57,647 nucleotides of DNA from an uncultured Bacteroides sp. (GTDB taxonomy: Bacteria; Bacteroidota; Bacteroidia; Bacteroidales; Bacteroidaceae), in assembly GCA_944321495.1 (NCBI GenBank), contig CALULP010000022.1:1-57647 (forward strand), read 5' to 3'. Below the pieces are notes generated by a model. That model saw only the letters and a list, made by a program, of their open reading frames with translations. It ran no database searches and was not told the origin of the DNA. Below, one piece after another: positions 26,170 to 33,895 of this stretch. The position numbers and the translations under genes were made by a program. Positions within the stretch are counted from its first letter, which is position 1, and every line of letters starts with the position of its first letter.

Positions 26170-29100
26170 ATGACTAAACAGAAAAAATTCATTACTTGCG
26201 ATGGCAACGAGGCTGCTGCACACATCTCGTACATGTTCTCCGAGGTGGCAGCCATCTACCCCATCACCCCGTCGTCCACCATGGCAGAGCACGTGGACGA
26301 ATGGGCCGCCGCAGGTCGTAAGAACATCTTCGGCGAAACAGTATTGGTACAGGAAATGCAGTCGGAAGCCGGTGCTGCCGGTGCTGTTCACGGCTCGCTC
26401 CAGGCCGGTGCGCTGACCACTACCTACACCGCATCACAGGGCCTGCTGCTGATGATTCCCAACATGTACAAGATTGCCGGCGAGAACCTGCCCTGCGTAT
26501 TCCACGTATCGGCCCGCACCCTCGCCAGCCACGCCCTGTGCATCTTCGGCGACCACCAGGATGTAATGTCCTGCCGCCAGACGGGCTTCGCCATGCTGGC
26601 CGAAGGCTCCGTGCAGGAGGTTATGGACCTGGCCGGCGTTGCCCACCTCTCGACACTGAAAGCCCGCGTGCCGTTCATCAACTTCTTCGACGGTTTCCGC
26701 ACCTCTCACGAGATACAGAAGATTGAAAAGCTGGACAACGAAGACCTTGCCCCGCTCATCGACCAGGAAGCCTTGGCCGAATTCCGCAACCGCGCCATGA
26801 ACCCCATGACCCCGGTAATGCGCGGCATGGCCGAAAACCCCGACCACTTCTTCCAACACCGCGAATCGTGCAACCCCTTCTATGAGGCAGTTCCCGCCAT
26901 CGTGGAAGACTACATGAAGAAAATCAGCGAAATCACCGGCCGCCAATACGGCCTGTTCGACTACTACGGCGACCCCGAAGCCGACCGCGTCATCATCGCC
27001 ATGGGTTCGGTAACGGAAGCCATCCGCGAAGTCATCGACTACCTGCGCGCCAAGGGTGAGAAGGTAGGCCTCGTAGCCGTTCACCTCTACCGCCCGTTCT
27101 CTGCCAAGCACTTCCTGGCAGCCGTGCCCAAGTCGGCCAAACGCATTGCCGTGCTCGACCGCACCAAGGAACCGGGCGCCGTGGGCGAACCGCTGTACAT
27201 GGACGTCAAAGACTGCTTCTATGGCCAAGCCGATGCCCCGCTCATCGTAGGCGGACGTTACGGCCTGGGCTCCAAGGACACTACCCCGGCACAAATCCTT
27301 GCCGTATATGACAACCTGAAGATGAACGAGCCGAAGAACCACTTCACCATCGGCATCGTGGACGACGTGACCTTCTCTTCACTGCCCCAGGAAGCCGAAA
27401 TCGCCGTAGGCGGCGAAGGCATGTTCGAGGCCAAATTCTACGGTTTGGGAGCCGACGGTACGGTAGGCGCCAACAAGAACTCCGTAAAGATTATCGGCGA
27501 CAACACCGACAAGCACTGCCAGGCTTACTTCTCATACGACTCCAAGAAGTCGGGAGGTTTCACCTGCTCGCACCTGCGCTTCGGCGACACGCCCATCCGC
27601 TCTACCTACCTGGTGAATACGCCTAACTTTGTGGCTTGCCACGTTCAGGCCTACCTGCACATGTACGACGTAACCCGCGGCTTGCGCGACAACGGCTCGT
27701 TCCTGCTGAATACCATCTGGGACGGCGAAGAACTTGCCAAGAACCTGCCCAACCGCGTAAAGAAATACTTCGCACAGCACAACATCACCGTTTACTACAT
27801 CAACGCTACCCAGATTGCACAAGAGATTGGCTTGGGCAACCGCACCAACACCATCCTGCAATCGGCATTCTTCCGCATCACGGGCGTTATCCCCGTTGAC
27901 TTGGCCGTAGAGCAGATGAAGAAGTTCATCGTGAAGTCCTACGGCAAGAAGGGCGAAGACGTTGTAAACAAGAACTATGCTGCCGTTGACCGTGGCGGTG
28001 AATACAAACAACTGACCATCGACCCGGCATGGGCCAACCTGCCCGATGACGAGAAAGCTGCCAACAACGACCCGGCCTTCATCAACGAAGTGGTACGCCC
28101 CATCAATGCACAAGACGGCGACCTGTTGCCCGTATCTGCTTTCAAAGGCATTGAAGACGGTACCTGGTATCCCGGTACGGCCAAGTATGAGAAACGTGGC
28201 GTGGCAGCCTTCGTTCCGGTATGGAATCCCGAGAACTGTATCCAGTGCAATAAGTGCGCTTACGTTTGTCCTCACGCTGCCATCCGTCCGTTCGTACTCG
28301 ATGCGGAAGAACAAAAGAACGCCAACTTCCCGACGCTGAAAGCCGTAGGTAAAGTATTCGACGGAATGACATTCCGCATACAGGTAGACGTGCTTGACTG
28401 CTTGGGCTGCGGCAACTGTGCCGATATCTGCCCGGGCAACCCGAAGAAGGGCGGCAAAGCTCTGTCCATGGTTCACCTGGAAAGCCAACTGAACGAAGCT
28501 GCCAACTGGGAATACTGCGTAAACAACGTGAAGAGCAAACAACACTTGGTAGACATCAAAGCCAACGTAAAGAACTCCCAGTTCGCTACACCGTTGTTTG
28601 AGTTCTCCGGCGCATGTTCAGGTTGCGGTGAGACGCCTTATGTAAAACTGATTTCCCAATTGTTCGGCGACCGCGAAATGGTAGCCAATGCCACCGGTTG
28701 TTCTTCTATCTACTCCGGTTCAGTACCTTCCACTCCGTACACCAAGAACGAGAAAGGACACGGTCCCGCATGGGCGAACTCCTTGTTCGAAGACTTCTGT
28801 GAATTCGGTCTGGGCATGGAACTCGCCAACGAAAAAATCCGTGAACGCATCGCCAAGCTGATGCAGGAAGCCATCGCCGGCGACGCAACGCCCGCTGAAT
28901 ACAAAGCTATCTTCCAAGAATGGCTGGACAATTGCCTGGATGCCGACAAGACGAAAGACATCTACGAACGCATCGTCCCGATGTTGGAAGCAGCCAAAGA
29001 CAAATGCCCGATTTGCGCACAAATCTATGGCTTGAAACAATACATCGTAAAACGCAGCCAATGGATTATCGGCGGCGACGGTGCTTCTTACGATATCGGT

Positions 29101-29742
29101 TACGGTGGCCTTGACCACGTTATCTCTACCGGAAAAGACGTCAACATCCTCGTATTGGATACTGAAGTTTACTCCAATACCGGTGGCCAGTCATCCAAGG
29201 CTACCCCGCTCGGTGCCATTGCCAAATTTGCCGCCAGCGGCAAACGTGTCCGCAAGAAAGACCTCGGCCTGATGGCAACAACTTACGGTTATGTCTATGT
29301 AGCCCAAATAGCCATGGGCGCCGACCAAGCCCAGACGCTGAAAGCCCTGCGCGAAGCTGAAGCTTACCACGGACCTTCGCTCATCATTGCATACGCTCCG
29401 TGTATCAACCACGGTCTGAAAGCAGGCATGGGCAAGAGCCAGGCTGAGGAAGAAAAAGCCGTGAAGTGCGGTTACTGGCACTTGTGGCGTTACAATCCGG
29501 CCTTGGAAGCCGAAGGTAAGAACCCGTTCACACTGGACAGCAAAGAGCCGGAATGGGATGGATTCAAAGACTTCCTGAAGGGTGAAGTTCGTTACGCATC
29601 CGTCATGAAACAGTATCCTGCAGAAGCCGAAGAACTCTTCCAAGCTGCTGAAGACAATGCAAAGTGGCGTTACAACAGCTACAAACGCATGGCCGCCGAA
29701 AGCTGGGGAACTTCGCCTGCCGACACCATGCTGAACAAGTAA
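26170..29742 (+). CDS. nifJ: Pyruvate:ferredoxin (flavodoxin) oxidoreductase
   Basis: 1190 aa, the full single-chain form. The enzyme oxidises pyruvate with CoA to acetyl-CoA and CO2 and reduces ferredoxin, the central step of anaerobic fermentation. The N-terminus holds the pyrimidine-binding part (AAIYPITPSSTMAEHVDEWA). Two 4Fe-4S clusters lie near residues 688-702 (CIQCNKCAYVCP) and 741-755 (CLGCGNCADICP). A third Cys group is SGACSGCGETP. The thiamine diphosphate and Mg site is GDGASYDIGYGGLDH near 968, followed by DTEVYSNTGGQSSKATP. The cofactor links this gene to the thiamine genes nearby. A strong terminator follows. Confidence 0.97.
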   Translation: MTKQKKFITCDGNEAAAHISYMFSEVAAIYPITPSSTMAEHVDEWAAAGRKNIFGETVLVQEMQSEAGAAGAVHGSLQAGALTTTYTASQGLLLMIPNMYKIAGENLPCVFHVSARTLASHALCIFGDHQDVMSCRQTGFAMLAEGSVQEVMDLAGVAHLSTLKARVPFINFFDGFRTSHEIQKIEKLDNEDLAPLIDQEALAEFRNRAMNPMTPVMRGMAENPDHFFQHRESCNPFYEAVPAIVEDYMKKISEITGRQYGLFDYYGDPEADRVIIAMGSVTEAIREVIDYLRAKGEKVGLVAVHLYRPFSAKHFLAAVPKSAKRIAVLDRTKEPGAVGEPLYMDVKDCFYGQADAPLIVGGRYGLGSKDTTPAQILAVYDNLKMNEPKNHFTIGIVDDVTFSSLPQEAEIAVGGEGMFEAKFYGLGADGTVGANKNSVKIIGDNTDKHCQAYFSYDSKKSGGFTCSHLRFGDTPIRSTYLVNTPNFVACHVQAYLHMYDVTRGLRDNGSFLLNTIWDGEELAKNLPNRVKKYFAQHNITVYYINATQIAQEIGLGNRTNTILQSAFFRITGVIPVDLAVEQMKKFIVKSYGKKGEDVVNKNYAAVDRGGEYKQLTIDPAWANLPDDEKAANNDPAFINEVVRPINAQDGDLLPVSAFKGIEDGTWYPGTAKYEKRGVAAFVPVWNPENCIQCNKCAYVCPHAAIRPFVLDAEEQKNANFPTLKAVGKVFDGMTFRIQVDVLDCLGCGNCADICPGNPKKGGKALSMVHLESQLNEAANWEYCVNNVKSKQHLVDIKANVKNSQFATPLFEFSGACSGCGETPYVKLISQLFGDREMVANATGCSSIYSGSVPSTPYTKNEKGHGPAWANSLFEDFCEFGLGMELANEKIRERIAKLMQEAIAGDATPAEYKAIFQEWLDNCLDADKTKDIYERIVPMLEAAKDKCPICAQIYGLKQYIVKRSQWIIGGDGASYDIGYGGLDHVISTGKDVNILVLDTEVYSNTGGQSSKATPLGAIAKFAASGKRVRKKDLGLMATTYGYVYVAQIAMGADQAQTLKALREAEAYHGPSLIIAYAPCINHGLKAGMGKSQAEEEKAVKCGYWHLWRYNPALEAEGKNPFTLDSKEPEWDGFKDFLKGEVRYASVMKQYPAEAEELFQAAEDNAKWRYNSYKRMAAESWGTSPADTMLNK

Positions 29743-29777
29743 TGCACTGAGAACACCACAGTTGTTCATCACAGACA

Positions 29778-29820
29778 ACGGCCGGACGTCCTTACAAAGA
29801 AATGTCCGGCCGTTTCTTTG
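29778..29820 (+). terminator. nifJ terminator
   Basis: ACGGCCGGAC (29778-29787) pairs perfectly with GTCCGGCCGT (29804-29813), followed by TTCTTTG. It lies 35 bases after the nifJ stop. Confidence 0.85.
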
Positions 29821-29950
29821 TACTTCCCCGAAGCGACCTTCTCCCCTTCCTTTCAAATATATCCAATGAGAAAGGTTCCATCAAGACATTAAGAAAAGAA
29901 TAAGTACGAGACAAAAAAATCCCGAAACCTTTCAGATTCCGGGGTCACTG

Positions 29951-30038
29951 CGGAGAGAACGAGATTCGAACTCGTGATACCCTTTAGGGGTATACACGCT
30001 TTCCAGGCGTGCCTCTTCAACCACTCGAGCACCTCTCC
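29951..30038 (-). tRNA. tRNA-Ser (GGA)
   Basis: 88 bases. Acceptor GGAGAGG pairs with TCTCTCC (one G-T), discriminator G. The anticodon loop is CTGGAAA, giving anticodon GGA for UCC/UCU. A long variable arm (TACCCCTAAAGGGTA) confirms the serine class. The T-loop is TTCGAAT in an ACGAG/CTCGT stem. CCA is not encoded. Confidence 0.95.
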
Positions 30039-30086
30039 TTTTGATTTTACTTATCGAAGATTCTGCCTTTCCTTTAAAAAGCGGTG

Positions 30087-30117
30087 CAAAGGTATAACTC
30101 TTTTCCGGAATTACAAA
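30087..30117 (-). promoter_or_regulatory. Promoter of tRNA-Ser
   Basis: Minus-strand TTTG (30114-30117), 19 bases, then TACCTTTG (30087-30094): an exact match to the Bacteroidetes promoter, about 48 bases before the tRNA 5' end. Confidence 0.75.
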
Positions 30118-30208
30118 CTTCTTCCATTAAAAAAGTCACAGGCGACAGAATACCTAAGACGATTTCCAGACCAAAGCATCCGGAAAGCCCTGCACAACAC
30201 ATTGCATG

Positions 30209-31483
30209 TCAATACATCAGCCGGACACCGGCTTGTAATGTAAAGTTGGCAGGGTTATCCTTACGGATAGTCACAAAATCGGAACCATCATCAAAGAAAT
30301 AAGCAAATCCGGGTTCAAAATAAATGCCCAAATGGCGGCTAAGATTATATTGCGCACCGACTGAAGCCGTAACAGAGAACTGCAAAGGCCGTACAGTCGC
30401 TTTCTCACTGCCCAACTTTCCATAAATACATTTCTCAACCATTCCCCCGCCCGACACATACAACATGAACGATGAACGTTCCCAGAAATTCCAGTTGGCA
30501 CGCAAAGGAATGCCCAAATAATGCAATTTCTGGTCAAGCTGCCGTGTACCTTCTTCAAAGGTCACTTCAGAGGACAGCAATGTGTACACCAGTCCTGTCT
30601 CTACCGAAAACCTTTTAGGGAGATTCTTGCGGAAAGTGACTCCAACACTTACCGGCTGCCGATGCTTGATGTGCGCGATTTGATGCCTTCCGGACAGATA
30701 AGATACACTCCCTTTATACAATATTTCCTGGCCTTCCGGCACAGTTGACACGACATTGCCGGCACTGCAAAGATTCATTCCGGAATGAGCTGTAGCATCA
30801 GGAGAAGACTGCAGAAACACGCCTCCATTACTGCCGTTCATTACGGTACCCACTCCTCCGGCATTGCCCGCAGACAAAGCTACCGACCATCCGGTACGTT
30901 TTTTCGCCACATTATCCGCTCTGTCGAAATCGCTTGAAGGCGGAAGCGACCGGTGCCGTCCCTGTCTTTCCCGTTCTTTTTCTCCCGCACGTTCTTTTAC
31001 CTCTTGCTGCCCCGTTTCCTCACAGGACGTTGTTTCTTCCGGCAATGAAAACGAATTGGAATCAATATCCTCCGGGTGCTCGCCGGTTGCCTCCGTCTCA
31101 AGAGAGGCAACCCATTGCCCACGGGAAACAGTTGCAGGCGCGTCCACCCGGGCTTGCGAAGGATGCTCCACATACCTGTCCGCAGGACGGACAGGAAGCA
31201 ACTCATCCGGCACGGCAAGAGTTGTAGCCGGAAGCACATCCCGTTGCAGGCCTTCTACGGCAGGAGTATTCAGCAACCAGACACTTATCCCCGACAAGGC
31301 AACCAGCAAAACCGCAGCGGCAACGACAGAAACATAGCGGCGCAGCATGAAAACATGCTTCTTCCCCTTGCCTGTACCCATGGACAATTCCTGTTCCAAG
31401 CGTTGCCAGCCCGAAGGGGGAAGCGGCTCGACGTGATTTCTTAACCGCTCGCGTATGTTTTGCAACCAAGATTCTTCTTTCAT
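30209..31483 (-). CDS. Inner-membrane anchored protein with C-terminal beta-barrel domain, ECF partner
   Basis: 424 aa from the ATG at 31483, 14 bases after the sigma-factor stop; an earlier ATG at 31519 would overlap that gene. Residues 1-48 are cytoplasmic in character (WLQNIRERLRNHVEPLPPSG), like the sigma-binding end of anti-sigma factors. One hydrophobic helix follows (SVVAAAVLLVALSGISVWLL, about 51-71). A Ser/Glu/Gln-rich linker leads to a C-terminal outer-membrane-barrel-like region (residues ~250-424), with strands such as FSVETGLVYTLL, LHYLGIPLRANW and LGIYFEPGFAYFF. There is no cleavable signal. The order of parts suggests one chain from cytoplasm through periplasm toward the outer membrane. 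Its likely job is to control the adjacent ECF sigma factor; that is inference from position and layout. Confidence 0.75.
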   Translation of the reverse strand: MKEESWLQNIRERLRNHVEPLPPSGWQRLEQELSMGTGKGKKHVFMLRRYVSVVAAAVLLVALSGISVWLLNTPAVEGLQRDVLPATTLAVPDELLPVRPADRYVEHPSQARVDAPATVSRGQWVASLETEATGEHPEDIDSNSFSLPEETTSCEETGQQEVKERAGEKERERQGRHRSLPPSSDFDRADNVAKKRTGWSVALSAGNAGGVGTVMNGSNGGVFLQSSPDATAHSGMNLCSAGNVVSTVPEGQEILYKGSVSYLSGRHQIAHIKHRQPVSVGVTFRKNLPKRFSVETGLVYTLLSSEVTFEEGTRQLDQKLHYLGIPLRANWNFWERSSFMLYVSGGGMVEKCIYGKLGSEKATVRPLQFSVTASVGAQYNLSRHLGIYFEPGFAYFFDDGSDFVTIRKDNPANFTLQAGVRLMY

Positions 31484-31497
31484 GCTAACAACTATTT

Positions 31498-32061
31498 TTA
31501 AGTGTTCTTTTTTATCCATTCTTTCACCTTAAGGGCAAGCGACGCTTTGGCTCGCGCCAATTGTGAAGCAGACGATTTTTCGTTGATGCCCAGCAAGTCG
31601 GCAATTTCCCGGTGCGACTTCCCTTCAATGACATACAGGTTAAAAACGGTCCGGTATCCCACTGGCAGCTCACCGATAAACCGCATCAGTACTTCTTGGG
31701 GGATTAAATCCATATCGGCAGCTTCCGGCTCTTCATAGGCTTCCGGGGTGCTGTCCAAGTCACTGGCATGAGTCATTACATCGTTCCGCCGGAAGTATTG
31801 CAACACGACATTGACCATGACCCTTTCCATCCAGGCACGCAACGAGCCTTCACCGCGCCAGGTGAACTTGTCGAAAGAAGCAAAGATTTTCAGGAAGCCA
31901 TCGTGCAGCAGGTCTTCGGCAGTGTCCCGATTGCCGGCATAGCGCAGACATACGCCAAGCATACGCCCTGCATAACGCTCGTACAGTTCCTTGAAAGCAA
32001 GCCTGTCGCCTTGCTTACAACTTTCTGCGAGTTCCTGTTCTTCCATTCTTCTATCCGACAC
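31498..32061 (-). CDS. ECF-type RNA polymerase sigma factor
   Basis: 187 aa; an internal Met five codons in is an alternative start. Region 2 is evident: DRLAFKELYERYAGRMLGVC, DLLHDGFLKIFASFDKF and GSLRAWMERVMVNVVLQYFR. Region 4 holds LPVGYRTVFNLYVIEGKSHR and IADLLGINEKSSASQLARAK, the helix-turn-helix that reads the -33 element. No region 3 is present, as expected for ECF factors. The next gene, 14 bases on, is a membrane-anchored barrel protein and the probable anti-sigma partner. The regulon is unknown. Confidence 0.93.
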   Translation of the reverse strand: MSDRRMEEQELAESCKQGDRLAFKELYERYAGRMLGVCLRYAGNRDTAEDLLHDGFLKIFASFDKFTWRGEGSLRAWMERVMVNVVLQYFRRNDVMTHASDLDSTPEAYEEPEAADMDLIPQEVLMRFIGELPVGYRTVFNLYVIEGKSHREIADLLGINEKSSASQLARAKASLALKVKEWIKKNT

Positions 32062-32078
32062 GTGTTTACCATTAAAAT

Positions 32079-32109
32079 ACGGCAGATGCGGAAATACTGC
32101 ATCTGCCGT
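32079..32109 (-). terminator. Hairpin between the DUF4468 operon and the sigma gene
   Basis: ACGGCAGATGC (32079-32089) pairs perfectly with GCATCTGCCGT (32099-32109). On the minus strand it is followed by ATTTTAATGG. It can end the DUF4468-small protein transcript. It also lies only 18 bases before the sigma-factor ATG, so it could instead be a leader hairpin for that gene. Confidence 0.6.
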
Positions 32110-32176
32110 CTCTATAAAACATATAATACTCGTTTTTCACCCGTGAGGACAGGTGGAAAACCTAAAAGGATTCCGT

Positions 32177-32365
32177 TTACCGCTTATTGCGGTTGGCACG
32201 CTTCCTCCGGATTTCCGCTTTCATCTTGGCGGCTCCCGAGCCATGCTGCCCCGTAATATAGGTCTTCTTCTTGGCCTTTGTCTTTATTTTCGTACCACTG
32301 TCCGGCGCTTCTTTTTTCTTCTTGAAAACGATGCCGCCGCCCCTTATTACATCTTCAATGTCCAT
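32177..32365 (-). CDS. Small highly basic protein
   Basis: 62 aa from the ATG at 32365; a Met one codon earlier is possible. After a short acidic start (MDIEDVIRGGG) it is dominated by Lys and Arg: FKKKKEAP, KIKTKAKKK and AEIRRKRANRNKR. No folded domain is visible. The charge suggests binding to RNA, ribosomes or DNA, but nothing identifies it. It starts 10 bases after the DUF4468 stop on the same strand and ends before a perfect hairpin, which supports a real gene cotranscribed with DUF4468. I do not recognise the family. Confidence 0.6.
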   Translation of the reverse strand: MDIEDVIRGGGIVFKKKKEAPDSGTKIKTKAKKKTYITGQHGSGAAKMKAEIRRKRANRNKR

Positions 32366-32375
32366 CATGCAAGCG

Positions 32376-33458
32376 TTATTTAACGGAGGCTTTTACTATC
32401 TCGCCCACATAGGTCCGCGGCATGCCTTCGATGGCTGCAGGCGAAGGCATCTTCTTGCACTCCAGCACCAGGCTCGGTTCGTCCTGCCCGTTGGGATAAA
32501 AGCGCACGGTGTAGGTCGCGGCGTTCTCCAACTGTTCGTAAGGCTGGTCGGGCGACAAGATGGTAAACACCACAGGTTTCCCCTCCATCTTGCCTATCGA
32601 ACCTCCGGCATTGGCAGTCATCATGGTCATGTTGAACGGATCGGTCCCGATAACAACCACCAGCTTGCCCGTCCCCGTCTGTATGGCGTCTGCCGGCAGT
32701 TGGGACGGTGCCACCTCCCTGTAAGTTCCACTGCCCTTATCGGCCGGTGCCTGCACAGGAGTCTCAACCACTTGTTTCTTAGGAACAATAACTATCGGAG
32801 CATTATCCGCAACGGCGGTTTCCGCCTGTTGCGCCACTTCCTGCCCGGGGGCTTGTTCCGCTTCGGGCGCGGCGCTCAGGGCTTCTGCCACTTCCAGACC
32901 GAGATTATCGGCAAAGTTTACCGTATTGCGGCGCCATTTGGCAAGGCCCCGCACGAGTTTGGTCTTCGATTTGTTCAACGCATATTTGTCCGTAATCCAT
33001 TCTTCGGCCGTATAACGTTCTTCCCCCTCGCGGTAGATGAATCGTATCTTACTGATTTCCAACAGGCATTTTTCCGCTTGGCAGGTAGCCGTAAGCTGAT
33101 ACAAGATGCGGGTACGGTCCAGCGAGAGGGCTGTCGAGCTGAACACAATCCATTCGTCGCCCATTCCCACGATTTGTCCGTCCTCTTCGTTGGTGTACAC
33201 TACCCGGCTGTTGTTTTCGTTCTTCTTCAGGCGGGCTTCCATCCAGCCGAGCACACGGGTGTATATTTCATCTTTCTGCATGCCGGGAATGCTGTATTCC
33301 TTCGCAAACACCACTTTCCCGTCCACCTCGGGCACGGCGCCTGCCAGATATTTTGCATCTTTATTGCCCGGGGCGTCTTGCGCATAAACGCCTGCGCAAG
33401 TCCCCATACATAGGCTGAAGCAACCAAGCATCAGCAAAGTACGTGTCATTTTTTTCAT
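32376..33458 (-). CDS. DUF4468 domain-containing exported protein
   Basis: 360 aa with a signal peptide (MKKMTRTLLMLGCFSLCMG, cleavage near VYAQ); a Met at codon 4 is an alternative start. The first ~170 residues fit the DUF4468 pattern found in Bacteroidetes periplasmic proteins: GKVVFAKEYSIPGMQKDEIY, RVLGWMEARL, RILYQLTATCQAEKCLLEIS and IRFIYREGEERYTAEEWITD. A Pro/Ala/Gln-rich linker (about 205-265) joins a second beta-rich part. The family has no known activity that I can name. A small basic protein follows in the same unit. Confidence 0.75.
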   Translation of the reverse strand: MKKMTRTLLMLGCFSLCMGTCAGVYAQDAPGNKDAKYLAGAVPEVDGKVVFAKEYSIPGMQKDEIYTRVLGWMEARLKKNENNSRVVYTNEEDGQIVGMGDEWIVFSSTALSLDRTRILYQLTATCQAEKCLLEISKIRFIYREGEERYTAEEWITDKYALNKSKTKLVRGLAKWRRNTVNFADNLGLEVAEALSAAPEAEQAPGQEVAQQAETAVADNAPIVIVPKKQVVETPVQAPADKGSGTYREVAPSQLPADAIQTGTGKLVVVIGTDPFNMTMMTANAGGSIGKMEGKPVVFTILSPDQPYEQLENAATYTVRFYPNGQDEPSLVLECKKMPSPAAIEGMPRTYVGEIVKASVK

Positions 33459-33629
33459 AACGCAAATTTATTCATTATACCAATTCATGCTGCAATATTA
33501 CGAAAAACACGACACAATCGCAGGCTTGCCACCATTATTTTATATAATATTCACGCCTAAAATAGACGGAACGGCGCGGAAAAACTTCCTTGCCCGCGCA
33601 AAAAACTTCACCGGCCATTAGGAAAAGTT

Positions 33630-33713
33630 TATCTTAGCGCCTAAGATATATATCTTCAGGCTTAAGATAATTATCCGCAGGCTTAAGATAATTATCGCAA
33701 GCCTTAAGATAAA
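33630..33713. repeat. 21-bp CTTAAG tandem array, copy 1
   Basis: Four units of exactly 21 bases, for example TATCTTCAGGCTTAAGATAAT and TATCCGCAGGCTTAAGATAAT in shortened form: each begins TATC and ends TTAAGATA(A/T). The array is bounded by AAAAGTTT on the left and AAACTTTT on the right, an inverted pair. The same family, with the same copy number and flanks, occurs at 57390-57473. Confidence 0.85.
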
Positions 33714-33830
33714 CTTTTCACGGCAGCTTCAGCAACTTTTTCCGGCACTCCCGCAACTTTTCCCAAGGCTTCCGCCAACTTTTTCCAAGGCACACCCCGG
33801 CAAGGGACATGGAAGATTTTGCCCCGCCGC

Positions 33831-33863
33831 TTGCCGTATTTCGGCGGCAGAGCATTATCTTTG
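33831..33863 (+). promoter_or_regulatory. Candidate promoter of the UvrD/PcrA gene
   Basis: TATCTTTG (33856-33863) is an exact -7 element, 33 bases before the ATG at 33896. TTGC at 33831, about 22 bases upstream, is a partial -33. The match places the start of transcription after the upstream in-frame ATG at 33809, supporting the ATG at 33896. Confidence 0.55.
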
Positions 33864-33895
33864 CAAGCGGTTTAGCTTTCTATCGAAAAAACAGC

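Larger units (their letters stand above)
33459..33895. other. Repeat-rich gap between divergent DUF4468 and uvrD genes
   Basis: This 437-base gap holds a four-unit 21-bp array (listed separately) flanked by AAAAGTTT and AAACTTTT. To its right (about 33718-33795) a further degenerate run repeats GCAACTTTTTCC-like units with a period of 21-23 bases, interspersed with GGCTTCCGCC. The uvrD promoter is at the right end. No open frame is credible here. Confidence 0.7.
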
